A DNA stretch of 30,010 nucleotides. Source: JBFXDI01 sp050181295 (GTDB lineage Bacteria > Pseudomonadota > Alphaproteobacteria > Rhizobiales > Aestuariivirgaceae). Shown here one piece after another: positions 1 through 8,900 of the stretch. The stretch covers positions 1-30,010 of the forward strand of contig JBFXDI010000040.1 of the NCBI GenBank assembly GCA_050181295.1, given 5' to 3'. The translations under genes were made by a program, and so were the position numbers. Numbering within the stretch: the first letter of the stretch is position 1; each line of letters starts with the position of its first letter. The notes under the pieces are model-generated. The model was not told the DNA's origin. It saw only the letters and a program-made list of their open reading frames with translations, and made no database searches.

Positions 1-634
1 CGGTGGCCCGATCGGCGATGCGCACCAGTTCGGCGATGCGGTGCGTCACGATGAGGATGCTTGCGCCGGCCTGCTTGAGCTGACGCATCTTGCGGAACAG
101 CCGTTCCGTGGAATCGAAGTCGAGCGCGGCGGAGGATTCATCGAGAATCAGCACCTTCGGATCGGTGAGAAGCGCGCGCGCAATGGTAATCCACTGCTTG
201 ATGCTCAGCGGCAGTTCGCCCACCAGCGTCGAGAGGTCGAGGCCGAAGCCCAGAAGCTCGCGCATGAGCGCGGCCGCCTTGGCCTCCTTCTCCTCGCGGT
301 TCATCGTCGATCCGAGCAGACCATCGGCGCCCAGATAAAGGTTGTCGAGGACCGAGCACGCGTCGGCCACGAGAACCTCCTGGAAGACATTCGAGATCCC
401 GAGTGTCCGCGCCTCGTAGGGCGAGGTCGCGGATTTGCCGAGGATCGAGACCTGGCCGCTGTCGGGGATGAGCACGCCCGAGATCACCTTGGCGAGCGTG
501 CTCTTTCCCGACCCGTTGCCCCCGATGATGGCGTGAACCTCGCCGGCATAGGCCTTGAGGCTGCATCCCCCGAGCGCCACCGTCGGCCCGAAGGTCTTTA
601 CGACCGAGGAAATTTCAACCGTCGGATAGGCCAT
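1..634 (-). CDS. Sugar-type ABC importer ATP-binding protein (partial)
   Basis: The gene starts at the ATG at 634-632 and runs off the left edge, leaving 211 codons. It is an ABC ATPase of the sugar importer class (RbsA/XylG-like), which energises uptake at the inner membrane. Seen: Walker A GGNGSGKST at about residues 38-46, a Q-loop near VFQEV, and Walker B VLILDES followed by a His switch (IVTHR). The signature motif reads LPLSIKQ rather than LSGGQ or LSIGQ, so its second Gly is replaced by Lys, and Walker B ends DES rather than DEP. Degenerate signatures occur in tandem sugar ATPases, where one half carries the working motif, so this may be the N-terminal half; the missing part would tell. 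It follows the binding-protein gene by 86 nt on the same strand, with a stem-loop between, and a permease gene is expected beyond the edge. Confidence 0.9.
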   Translation of the reverse strand, partial: MAYPTVEISSVVKTFGPTVALGGCSLKAYAGEVHAIIGGNGSGKSTLAKVISGVLIPDSGQVSILGKSATSPYEARTLGISNVFQEVLVADACSVLDNLYLGADGLLGSTMNREEKEAKAAALMRELLGFGLDLSTLVGELPLSIKQWITIARALLTDPKVLILDESSAALDFDSTERLFRKMRQLKQAGASILIVTHRIAELVRIADRAT

Positions 635-675
635 CGCGTCCTAGGTCGCTCCAGGAGCCAACAGTCGGCTGCGAC

Positions 676-707
676 GAAGCCGCCCCGTCAAGTGGCGGGG
701 CGGCTTC
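676..707 (-). other. Intercistronic stem-loop between binding-protein and ATPase genes
   Basis: A perfect 12-bp inverted repeat, GAAGCCGCCCCG (676-687) and CGGGGCGGCTTC (696-707), flanks an 8-nt loop. It lies 13 nt past the stop codon of the binding-protein gene and before the ATPase gene of the same operon. No T-run follows on the minus strand, so it is not a canonical terminator. In many ABC importer operons such a hairpin protects the upstream binding-protein transcript or partly terminates, giving an excess of binding protein; that role is inferred here. Confidence 0.75.
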
Positions 708-720
708 CGATCGCTAAGGA

Positions 721-1914
721 TCACTTGTTGTGGCTGGCCGGATCGTAGGCTTCCGGATCGGCCGGATGCAGGAAGAACTGGTTGAGGTACTCCTTGCTGG
801 CCCAATTCTCTGCGCCGACATTGTACCAGCCGTCCGAATCCTCGTTGCAGTTCTCGTCCAGAACCTTGGAGAGCTGCTCGAAGTCCAGCACCTGGGGCTT
901 CGTCAGGATCGACTGGACCTTGGGCCCCTGCCCCTGAAGCGTCCGCATCATGACGTTCCAGCCGAGCTCGAAGTCGTCGCCCGGAGGCCAGGCCTGGATC
1001 GCGGAGCTGACATACTTGGGATTCTTGCGCCAATAGCAGAGGGCGCCGAGTTCGCCGCCGATCGTGATCGGCACCATGTCGCGGCCGCTTTGCTTGAGCG
1101 CGCGCACGGCGCCGAGCTCCGAAGCGGACTGGATGATGATGCCGTTCAGCTCGCCGGGATTGGTGGCGAGCCACTTCTGGATCTCGGCCTGCGCGACCTG
1201 GTCCGTCCACATGCCCGCGACCCGCCCGGCCACGGTGATGTCCGCATGCTTCTCCAGCGCCTTCAGGACGCCGACATTCTGGGAATCGGAAGCCGACGCC
1301 CCGGGGATGCCTTCGACGATCAGCACATTGCCCTTGCCGCCGATCTCCTTGGCCATCCACTCTCCGAGCATGTTGCCACCCACCACGAAGTTGGCGGAGG
1401 AGTTCACGGCGTAAGGCGAGTTGAGATAGCCGACGGCCGAGAACACCGGCACGCCGCGCTCATAGGCATACTGGACCGTCTGGTTAAGCGCCGTCGGGTT
1501 GGAGCAGCAGACGATGATGGCATCAACGCCCTGATCGACGAGCTGGCGCATCTGCTGGATCTGAACCGAGTCGTTCAGGTTCGACTGGGTGATGATCACG
1601 TCCTCGATCAGCCCGAGCTTCTTCCACTTCGGGATGATTTCCTCCTGCAGGCGCTTCATCACATCGGCGCGCCAGGTGTTGCCGGCATAGGAGCTGGCGT
1701 ATCCGATCTTCCAGGGCGGCGCCTTCTTGGCCTTCCAGTCGCGGTAGGCGCTTTCCTTGATGGGCTGCATCGGGTCGATCATGTCCGGGTTGTAGAGCTC
1801 GTCCTGGACCTGCTTGGGTAGTTCATCGACGCCGGCGGCCATTGCCGAGCCGCAGAAGGCGACGGCGGCGGCAAGCACGGCGGATCGCAACCATGTTGCG
1901 CGTGGGTGTGCCAA
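721..1914 (-). CDS. Sugar ABC transporter substrate-binding protein
   Basis: This is a periplasmic binding protein of the type 1 (RbsB-like) fold, 397 aa from the chosen start, which delivers a small solute, probably a sugar or polyol, to the importer encoded next. The reading frame is open much further upstream, but a TTG at 1914-1912 preceded by GGGAGG (1925-1920) at 5 nt gives a basic N-terminus (AHPRATWLRS), a hydrophobic core (AVLAAAVAFCGSAMA) and a plausible cleavage before AGVDE, that is, a Sec signal peptide. Mature motifs typical of the family include IGYASSYAGNTWRADVMKRL near the N-terminus, the VDAIIVCCSNPTALN strand/loop and the GEL..I hinge region. The ligand cannot be read from sequence. 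Its promoter should lie in the 1915-2186 divergent region. Confidence 0.88.
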   Translation of the reverse strand: MAHPRATWLRSAVLAAAVAFCGSAMAAGVDELPKQVQDELYNPDMIDPMQPIKESAYRDWKAKKAPPWKIGYASSYAGNTWRADVMKRLQEEIIPKWKKLGLIEDVIITQSNLNDSVQIQQMRQLVDQGVDAIIVCCSNPTALNQTVQYAYERGVPVFSAVGYLNSPYAVNSSANFVVGGNMLGEWMAKEIGGKGNVLIVEGIPGASASDSQNVGVLKALEKHADITVAGRVAGMWTDQVAQAEIQKWLATNPGELNGIIIQSASELGAVRALKQSGRDMVPITIGGELGALCYWRKNPKYVSSAIQAWPPGDDFELGWNVMMRTLQGQGPKVQSILTKPQVLDFEQLSKVLDENCNEDSDGWYNVGAENWASKEYLNQFFLHPADPEAYDPASHNK

Positions 1915-1919
1915 TTTTT

Positions 1920-1925
1920 CCTCCC
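1920..1925 (-). promoter_or_regulatory. Ribosome binding site deciding a TTG start
   Basis: GGGAGG on the minus strand lies 5 nt (AAAAA) upstream of TTG at 1914. It is the only good Shine-Dalgarno sequence near the signal peptide and supports the TTG start over the distant upstream ATG and GTG codons in frame. Confidence 0.7.
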
Positions 1926-2028
1926 GTGGATGTCGCAGTCTTGGAGCGCTGCGAGCCGTGAGCCCTTCGCATGAGCCCGTGCGCTGACTATCGGGCAACG
2001 CGGAGACCACGGGCAATACATTTTCTCG

Positions 2029-2042
2029 ATACGCCGTATACG
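2029..2042. promoter_or_regulatory. Overlapping palindromes in divergent promoter region (candidate operator)
   Basis: ATACG-C-CGTAT (2029-2039) and the 8-bp palindrome CGTATACG (2035-2042) overlap between the minus-strand importer operon and the plus-strand Lrp-family gene. The position suits an operator for either unit. No strong -35/-10 pair was found beside it, so the call rests on symmetry and location only. Confidence 0.35.
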
Positions 2043-2186
2043 CGTTCGGTATGGAAGATGGGCCGGGCGAGAACTGTCGATGGAGTCCGAATTCATCCCG
2101 AACGCCGGGTCGCCTTGTTCGCTTGCCTCCCTTGGCCACCCCATGAGAGACATGCAGCCGGATGTCCCGCCGATCCTGAAGGAAAG

Positions 2187-2723
2187 ATGCCAGCTTCTCC
2201 CGCCCCGCCTGCCGCCGGCGCCACGCGCGCCATTCGCCCTGCCGCACGCCTGGATGCGGTCGATATCGCCATTCTGCGGGAGGTGCAGCGGGAGGGCCGC
2301 ATCACCAAGCTGGCGCTGGCCGAGCGGGTTGGGCTTTCGGCCACGCCTTGCTGGACACGGCTGAAGCGGCTCGAGGATGTGGGACTGATCAGCGGCTACC
2401 ACGCCCGCGTGTCGCTGAAGGCGCTGGGACCCGCGACCTCCGTTCTCGTCGAGGTCACGCTCGGCTCGCACCGCCAAGCGGATTTCGACCGCTTCGAGAC
2501 TGCGCTCAAAGCCGAGCCGGCCGTCGTCGCATGCTGGGCCGTGGGCGGCGGCATGGACTATCTCCTGAAGGTCGTGACCAGGGACATCGACAGCTATCAG
2601 CGGCTCATCGACCGTCTGCTCGAGGCCGAGATCGGCATCGATCGATACTTCACTTACATCGTCACCCGCACCGTGAAGGACGACGTGGAGCTCCCCGTCG
2701 AATCGCTGATCGACAGCGAATAG
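2187..2723 (+). CDS. Lrp/AsnC family transcriptional regulator
   Basis: This 178-aa DNA-binding regulator usually responds to an amino acid or related ligand. Seen: a helix-turn-helix at about residues 25-65 (LDAVDIAILREVQREGRIT, then LAERVGLSATPCWTRLKRLE), and a C-terminal RAM (ligand-binding) domain with LVEVTLGS and the VVACWAVGGGMDYLLKVV strand-turn typical of the family. The ATG at 2187 is preceded by AAGGAAAG; an in-frame ATG at 1971 would add 72 residues unlike the family and is rejected. It is divergent from the importer operon, and 114 nt upstream of the ALDH and aminotransferase genes on the same strand, which makes these its likely targets (inference). Confidence 0.9.
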   Translation: MPASPAPPAAGATRAIRPAARLDAVDIAILREVQREGRITKLALAERVGLSATPCWTRLKRLEDVGLISGYHARVSLKALGPATSVLVEVTLGSHRQADFDRFETALKAEPAVVACWAVGGGMDYLLKVVTRDIDSYQRLIDRLLEAEIGIDRYFTYIVTRTVKDDVELPVESLIDSE

Positions 2724-2837
2724 AGAGTTCCTCTCCCGTAAGAGCCCGCGACAGAGAATCTCTCCCCGCCGCTCTGGAAAATAAGCCCCGTTATCCGCCT
2801 GCCCTCACCTAGCATCCGATCGAAATGCGAGGAGAGC

Positions 2838-4334
2838 GTGAAGCCCATGAACATGCAGCCCAAAACCGAACTTCCCAAAGCGTTGGACGGACTGAAGGAC
2901 CGCCGGCTTCTGCGCACCTTCGGCTACATCGCCGGACGCTGGATCGACGGCCAGGGAACGAGCTTCGACGTGCGGAACCCGGCCACAGGCGATATTCTGG
3001 CGCGCGTCGCCGGCCTCGGAGCCGAGGACGCCCGTCAGGCGGTCGAATCGGCGCATCAGGCTTTTCCCGCCTGGCGCAATCTCCTCCCGCAGCAACGGTC
3101 CGCGATCCTGCGCGACTGGCATGATCGGATCGTCGCGGCGGTCGACGACCTCGCACTCATCATGACGCTTGAGCAGGGCAAGCCGCTTGCCGAGTCGGCG
3201 GGTGAAATCGCCTACGGCGCTTCCTTCATCGAATGGTTCGCCGAGGAGGCGAAGCGCTTGAACGTCGAATCAGTCACGAGCCACCTTCCGGGCGCCGAGA
3301 TGATCGTGCGGCGTGAGCCGCTGGGCGTCGCCGCCGTGGTCACGCCCTGGAACTTCCCGAACGCCATGCTGACGCGGAAGGCCGCCGCGGCGCTCGCGGC
3401 AGGCTGCACCGTCGTCGCCCATCCCTCCTCCCAAACGCCGCTTTCCGCCCTTGCCCTAGCCGAGCTCGCCGAACGCGCCGGCCTCCCCGCAGGTGTCTTC
3501 AACGTGCTGCCCGGCTCTGCTTCCGAGATCGTCGGCGCCTTCACTGCGTCGCATAGGGTCCGCGTCGTGAGCTTCACCGGCTCGACCGAGATCGGCAAGC
3601 GCGTGGCCGCCCAAAGCGTCGGCTCGATGAAGCGCATGGTGATGGAGCTTGGCGGACACGCGCCGCTCATCGTCTTCGCCGATGCAGACATCGAGCGTGC
3701 CGCTGAGATCGCGATGGCCGCCAAGTTCGCGACGTCGGGGCAGGATTGCCTCGCCGCCAACCGCATCTATGTCGAGCGCCCGGTCTACGACGCCTTCAAC
3801 GCCGCCTTCGCGAAGCGTGTCGGTGCGCTGAGGGTCGGCAACGGGCTGGAGCCAAACGTCGATATCGGGCCGCTCATGCACGAGCGCGCCGTCGCCAAGG
3901 TCGCCGAGCACGTGAAGGACGCGCTCGCCCGCGGCGCCCGCTGCCTGGTCGGCGGCACCTCCGGCACGCCTGGTCCCCTCTTCCATAGCCCTACCCTGCT
4001 GGTGGACGTGCCTGACGATGCGCTCGTCATGCGCGAGGAGACTTTCGGACCCCTAGCGGCCGTCGCCGCCTTCGACAGCGAGGACGAAGTCGTCGCGCGG
4101 GCGAACGACACGGAATATGGCCTCGTCGCCTATGTGGTCACGGACAACGCTGCCCGGGCCTTGCGCATGCCGCGCCGGCTCGACTACGGGATGGTCGCCG
4201 TCAACCGCGTCAAGATCACGGGCGGGCCGATTCCCTTCGGCGGCGTGAAGCAGTCGGGCCTCGGCCGCGAAGGCTCTCGGCATGGGATCGAGGCCTTCAC
4301 CGAGATCAAGTACATCTGCTTGGACGCCGCCTGA
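2838..4334 (+). CDS. Aldehyde dehydrogenase, succinate-semialdehyde-dehydrogenase-like, atypical active site
   Basis: A 498-aa NAD(P)-dependent ALDH, overall closest to GabD/SSADH proteins by recalled alignment (PWNFP at about 170-174, FTGSTEIG at 246-253, catalytic Glu270 in MELGG, catalytic Cys304 in GQDC, PFGGVKQSGLGREGS near the C-terminus). Two key sites differ. The cofactor-binding Lys of the usual KPASQTP motif is His195 (VAHPSSQTP). The residue six before the catalytic Cys, the Arg that binds the succinate-semialdehyde carboxylate in SSADH (KFRN.GQ.C), is Ala298 (KFATSGQDC). Arg180 (TRK) is kept. Substrate is therefore uncertain. The start is GTG 2838 after GAGGAG, or ATG 2847. It lies 27 nt upstream of the aminotransferase gene, in one operon, so it probably oxidises the aldehyde that enzyme makes. 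Confidence 0.88.
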   Translation: MKPMNMQPKTELPKALDGLKDRRLLRTFGYIAGRWIDGQGTSFDVRNPATGDILARVAGLGAEDARQAVESAHQAFPAWRNLLPQQRSAILRDWHDRIVAAVDDLALIMTLEQGKPLAESAGEIAYGASFIEWFAEEAKRLNVESVTSHLPGAEMIVRREPLGVAAVVTPWNFPNAMLTRKAAAALAAGCTVVAHPSSQTPLSALALAELAERAGLPAGVFNVLPGSASEIVGAFTASHRVRVVSFTGSTEIGKRVAAQSVGSMKRMVMELGGHAPLIVFADADIERAAEIAMAAKFATSGQDCLAANRIYVERPVYDAFNAAFAKRVGALRVGNGLEPNVDIGPLMHERAVAKVAEHVKDALARGARCLVGGTSGTPGPLFHSPTLLVDVPDDALVMREETFGPLAAVAAFDSEDEVVARANDTEYGLVAYVVTDNAARALRMPRRLDYGMVAVNRVKITGGPIPFGGVKQSGLGREGSRHGIEAFTEIKYICLDAA

Positions 4335-4361
4335 GCGCCTGCAAGAAGCGAGAGGAAAATC

Positions 4362-5738
4362 ATGCTCGACCGCAACAACGAACTCGCCGCCTGGGACCGG
4401 GACCATCTGTTCCATCCCTCGACCCACATGGGCGCCCATGCCCGCGGCGAGTCGCCGGCCCGTGTCATTTCCGGCGGCGAAGGCGTCTATGTCGAGGACC
4501 GCAACGGCCGCAGAAGCCTCGATGCCTTCGGCGGCCTCTACTGCGTGAATGTGGGCTACGGGCGCAAGAAGATCGCCGAAGCGATCGCCGATCAGGCGCA
4601 CGAACTCGCCTATTACCATGCCTATGCGGGCCACTCCTCGGAGCCGACGATCCGGCTCGCCAAGATGATCATCGACCGGGCTCCTGAGGGCATGAGCCGT
4701 GTGTTCTTCGGGCTTTCGGGCTCGGACGCCAACGAGACCAATGTCAAGCTCGTCTGGTACTACAACAACGTGCGCGGCCGGCCGGAGAAGAAGAAGATCA
4801 TCTCCCGCTGGCGCGGCTATCACGGTTCCGGCCTCATGACCGGCAGCCTCACGGGCCTCGACCTCTTCCACAAGGCTTTCGACCTTCCCCTGCCTCAGGT
4901 ACTTCACACCGAGGCGCCCTACTACTATCGCCGCGCCGACCGGAGCCTGAGCGAGGAGCAGTTCTCCGACTATTGCGCTGAGAAGCTCGAGGAGCTGATC
5001 CTCGGCGAAGGTCCTGAGACGGTGGCGGCCTTCATCGGAGAGCCCGTGCTCGGCACGGGCGGCATCGTTCCGCCGCCGGCAGGCTACTGGCAGAAGATCC
5101 AGGCGGTGCTGCAGAAATACGACATCCTCCTCATCGCCGATGAGGTGGTGACGGGCTTCGGCCGCCTCGGCACCATGTTCGGCTCCGACCACTACGGCAT
5201 GAAGCCCGACCTCATCACCATCGCCAAGGGCCTGACCTCCGCCTACGCGCCGCTCTCGGGAGTGATCGTCTCGGAGCGCATGTGGAAGGGGCTCGAGGAA
5301 GGCTCCGACAAGCTCGGCGTCATCGGCCACGGCTGGACCTATTCCTCTCACCCGCTCTGCACGGCGGCGGGCGTCGCCAACCTGGAGCTCATCGACGAAC
5401 TCGATCTGCTCGCGAATGTCCGCGATGTGGGCAGCTATTTCCGCAAGTCGCTGGCGGATGCCCTGTCGGACCATCGCCATGTGGGAGACGTGCGCGGCGA
5501 GGGCATGCTCGCGGCCGTCGAGCTTGTTTCCGACAAGGATGACCGCGTGTTCTTCGATGCCGCTGACAAGGTCGGCCCGCGCTTGGCCGCGGCCATGCTG
5601 GATAGAGGCGTCATCGCCCGCGCCATGCCGCAGGGCGACATCATCGGCTTCGCCCCGCCCCTCTGCCTCACGCGCGAGGAGGCCGATATCGTGGTGTCGG
5701 TGACCCGGGACGCAGTGAAGAGCGTCGTCGGCGCCTGA
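4362..5738 (+). CDS. Class III omega-aminotransferase (PLP-dependent)
   Basis: A 458-aa fold-type I class III aminotransferase, of the group that includes beta-alanine/GABA/putrescine:pyruvate aminotransferases. It should move a terminal amino group from an omega-amino acid or amine to a 2-oxo acid, giving an aldehyde. Seen: the PLP-phosphate loop SGSDANETNVKL (119-130), YHGSG (153-157), the PLP-ring Asp260 in IADEVVTGFGR, and Schiff-base Lys289 in TIAKGLTSAYAPLSG. The ATG at 4362 follows AGAGGA at 5 nt. It lies directly downstream of the ALDH gene and is followed by a strong terminator, so the two form a closed transaminase-dehydrogenase module. GABA is a reasonable substrate guess, but the ALDH partner lacks an SSA-binding Arg, so other omega-amines are open. 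Confidence 0.9.
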   Translation: MLDRNNELAAWDRDHLFHPSTHMGAHARGESPARVISGGEGVYVEDRNGRRSLDAFGGLYCVNVGYGRKKIAEAIADQAHELAYYHAYAGHSSEPTIRLAKMIIDRAPEGMSRVFFGLSGSDANETNVKLVWYYNNVRGRPEKKKIISRWRGYHGSGLMTGSLTGLDLFHKAFDLPLPQVLHTEAPYYYRRADRSLSEEQFSDYCAEKLEELILGEGPETVAAFIGEPVLGTGGIVPPPAGYWQKIQAVLQKYDILLIADEVVTGFGRLGTMFGSDHYGMKPDLITIAKGLTSAYAPLSGVIVSERMWKGLEEGSDKLGVIGHGWTYSSHPLCTAAGVANLELIDELDLLANVRDVGSYFRKSLADALSDHRHVGDVRGEGMLAAVELVSDKDDRVFFDAADKVGPRLAAAMLDRGVIARAMPQGDIIGFAPPLCLTREEADIVVSVTRDAVKSVVGA

Positions 5739-5760
5739 GTGTCGCCAGATCTCCGCTTTC

Positions 5761-5798
5761 AGGCTCCGGATGCCGGCCGCATCCGGAGTCTTTTATTT
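5761..5798 (+). terminator. Rho-independent terminator after aminotransferase gene
   Basis: A 13-bp stem with one G-T pair (5761-5773 with 5779-5791), a 5-nt loop and a TTTTATTT tail (5791-5798), 22 nt past the stop codon. It separates the ALDH/aminotransferase operon from the operon starting at 5928. Confidence 0.92.
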
Positions 5799-5844
5799 GG
5801 AATCCCTTCCCGCTCTTTGTCAGGAGTAGAAATCGGTGAAAAAA

Positions 5845-5866
5845 GTGAACGGAGGTTCACCGTTCA
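5845..5866 (+). promoter_or_regulatory. Candidate TetR operator, copy 1, upstream of the oxidoreductase operon
   Basis: GTGAAC-GGAG-GTTCAC (5845-5860) is a perfect 6+4+6 dyad, extended by CGTTCA to 5866. The same site recurs at 15342-15362 with 16 of 21 bases identical. A weak promoter reading (GTGAAC as -35 at 5845-5850, TATTGT as -10 at 5867-5872, spacer 16) would put most of the dyad between the two boxes, about 50 nt before the GTG start at 5928. Repression by the TetR protein encoded at the end of this operon is inferred. Confidence 0.65.
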
Positions 5867-5927
5867 TATTGTAAGTGCCCGTCCGAGCGCCTAAGCTAAG
5901 GATATCCCGCAAGCGAGGACTAGCGAC

Positions 5928-8900
5928 GTGATCCACGTCTCGCTCGACGACAAGTACGATCTCGCGGAAGGCCGCATCTTCCTGACGGGCGTCCAGGCGC
6001 TGGTGCGTCTGCCGCTCGTCCAGCGCCGTCGCGACGAGGAGGCCGGCCTCAATACGGCCGGTTACGTCACCGGCTACCGGGGCTCGCCGCTCGCGACCTA
6101 CGACATGCAGCTCCTGCGCGGGCGCAAGTGGCTGGAGACCGCCAATGTTCGTTTTCAGCCCGGCCTCAACGAGGATCTGGCGCTCACCTCCGTCTGGGGC
6201 AGCCAGCAGGCCGAGGCCCGGGGCGACGGCAAGCATGACGGCGTCTTCGCCCTCTGGTACGGCAAGGGCGCCGGCATCGACCGGTCCGGCGACGCTTTCC
6301 GGCACGGCAACAACGCCGGCTCATCCCGGAATGGCGGCGTGCTCATCCTGATGGGTGACGACCATCGCGCCGAGTCCTCGAGCGCCGTGCATGCGAGCGA
6401 ATTCAGCATGGCGGACTTCAACGTTCCCGTGCTGAATCCGGCCGACATCCAGGACATCCTTGATTTCGGCCTGCTCGGCATCGCCATGTCCCGCTTCACG
6501 GGAAGCTGGGTATCGCTCAAGTGCAACCACGACGTCGTGGAGAGCGGCGCCTCGATCCTCGTGGACGAGAACCGCGCCCGGCCCGTCCTGCCGACCGACT
6601 TCAAGCTGCCGCCGGGCGGGCTCAACTTGCGCATCCCCGACACGCCGCTCGCGCAGGAAGCGCGCGTGATCGACTGGCGGCTGCCGGCCATAAAAGCCTT
6701 CTGTCGCGCCAACGGCATCGACCGAACGGTCTTCAAACCGAAGGGTGCGCGCCTCGGCATCGTGACCACCGGCAAGGCTTACCTGGAAGTGCTCCAGGCG
6801 CTGGAAGACCTTCGCATCGACACCGCGGATGCGGAACATTGGGGCATCGCGCTCTACAAGGTGGGCATGCCCTGGCCGCTCGAGCCCGAAGGCGTCAAGG
6901 CCTTCTGCGAAGGCCTCGATACGATTCTCTGCGTCGAGGAGAAGCGCGGTCTGATCGAGCCGCAGGTGAAGGACATCCTGTTCGCCGAGCGGAATGTGCG
7001 CAGCGTCATCGGCAAGCACGACGAGGCCGGTCGCACGCTCTTCCCCGCCACCGGCACGCTCTCCAGCAACCGGATCGGCATCGAGATCGGCAGGCGGCTG
7101 CTCGAAGCCCGGGAGGATGCCGCGCTCCGCAGTCGCTGGGAGGAACTCGAGGCGCGCGAGGCGCCGCGCGACGCCGCCATCCTCCCCTTCGCCCGCAAGC
7201 CCTACTTCTGCTCCGGCTGCCCGCACAACCGCTCGACCGTCGTTCCCGAAGGCAGCCGCGGCGGCGCCGGCACCGGCTGCAACTACATGGTCATGTGGAT
7301 GGACCGACGGAGCGACGGCTACACCCAGATGGGCGCCGACGGCACCAACTGGATCGGCGAGGCGCCGTTCTCGAAGCGCGATCACATGTTCCAGAACATG
7401 GGCGACGGCACCTACAACCATTCGGGGCTGCTTGCCATCCGCGCCTGCATCGCGGCTGGCGTCAACATCACCTTCAAGATCCTCTACAACGACGCCGTCG
7501 CCATGACCGGCGGTCAGGTGCATGACGGGCCGCTGAGCGTCGCCGGCATCGCCCGCCAGGTGCTGGCCGAGGGCGTGCAGCAGGTGGTCGTCGTGGCGGA
7601 CGATCCCGCGCGCAACGCCGGCATCCCGAACGTCACGCTGCGCCATCGCGACGAGATCGACGCGGTGCAGCGCGAGCTGCGCGAGGTGCCGGGCGTCACC
7701 GTCCTCATCTACGACCAGATGTGCGCGACCGAGAAGCGCCGCCGCCGCAAGCGTGGCCTTTTGGACGACCCGCAGAAGCGCGCCTTCATCAACCACCAGG
7801 TCTGCGAGGGCTGCGGCGACTGCGGGGTCAAGTCGAACTGCGTCTCGATCCTGCCGAAGGAGACGGATTTCGGCCGCAAGCGCATGATCGACCAGCATTC
7901 CTGCAACAAGGACTACTCCTGCCTGGACGGCTTCTGCCCGAGCTTCGTGACAGTCGAGGGCGGAAGGCTGAGGCGGCCGGAGGTCGTGAAGGCCGCTCCC
8001 GCCGATCCCCTGCCCGAGCCCTCCGTGCCCGCGCTCGACCACCCCTATGGCATCGTGATCGCAGGCGTGGGCGGCGCCGGCATCGTGACCACCTCCTCCA
8101 TCCTCGGCATGGCGGCGCATCTCGACGGCAAGGGCTGCACCACGCTCGACATGATGGGCCTTGCGCAAAAGGGCGGCGCCGTGACGAGCCATATCCGCAT
8201 CGCCCGCGACCCTTCCGCCTCCCGCGCCGCCCGCATTCCGGAAGGCTCGGCCGACCTGGTGCTCGGCTGCGACATCATGAGCGTCGCGGGCGTCGAGCCG
8301 CTCTCGACCATCGCGCGCGACCGCTGCGAGGTCATCGTCAACACCAACGAGATCATTCCGGGCGAATTCACGCGCACACCGGACCTCGAGTTCCCCTCGC
8401 AATCGCTGCGCCATCAGATCGAGGCGACGGCCGGCAGGAAGGCGGTCCGCTATCTCGACGCCACCGCCATGGCGAAGGAGGTCACGGGCGACCCCATCAC
8501 CACCAACATGCTGCTGGTCGGCTTCGCGTTCCAGCAGGGCCTCGTGCCGCTGTCGCGGGAGGCGATCCACCGCGCGGTCGAGATCAACGGTGCATCCGTG
8601 GAAGCGAACCTGGCGGCGTTTGAAGCCGGCCGCCGGCTCTTCGCCGACCTGCAGCGGAAGCCCGTCACGAGCAACCGCCAAGCTGAACCGAAGCCGGATC
8701 TGGCCACTGGCCTCGACGGACTGATCGACGCACGCGCCGCGTTCCTGACCGACTATCAAGACGAGGCCTATGCCGAGCGCTACCGGCGTTTCGTTGGCAA
8801 GGTGCGCGAAGTCGAGGCCGCTCGCGTGCCGCCCTCTGCCGCGTTGACGGCGGCTGTCGCCCGCAACCTCGCCAAGCTCATGGCCTACAAGGACGAGTAC

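Noticed and set aside
2724..2760. GAGAG/CTCTC stem after the Lrp gene
   Set aside because: Five base pairs with a 3-nt loop and no T-run.
4053..5480. 475-codon minus-strand frame
   Set aside because: Opposite the ALDH and aminotransferase genes, which both have intact catalytic motifs.
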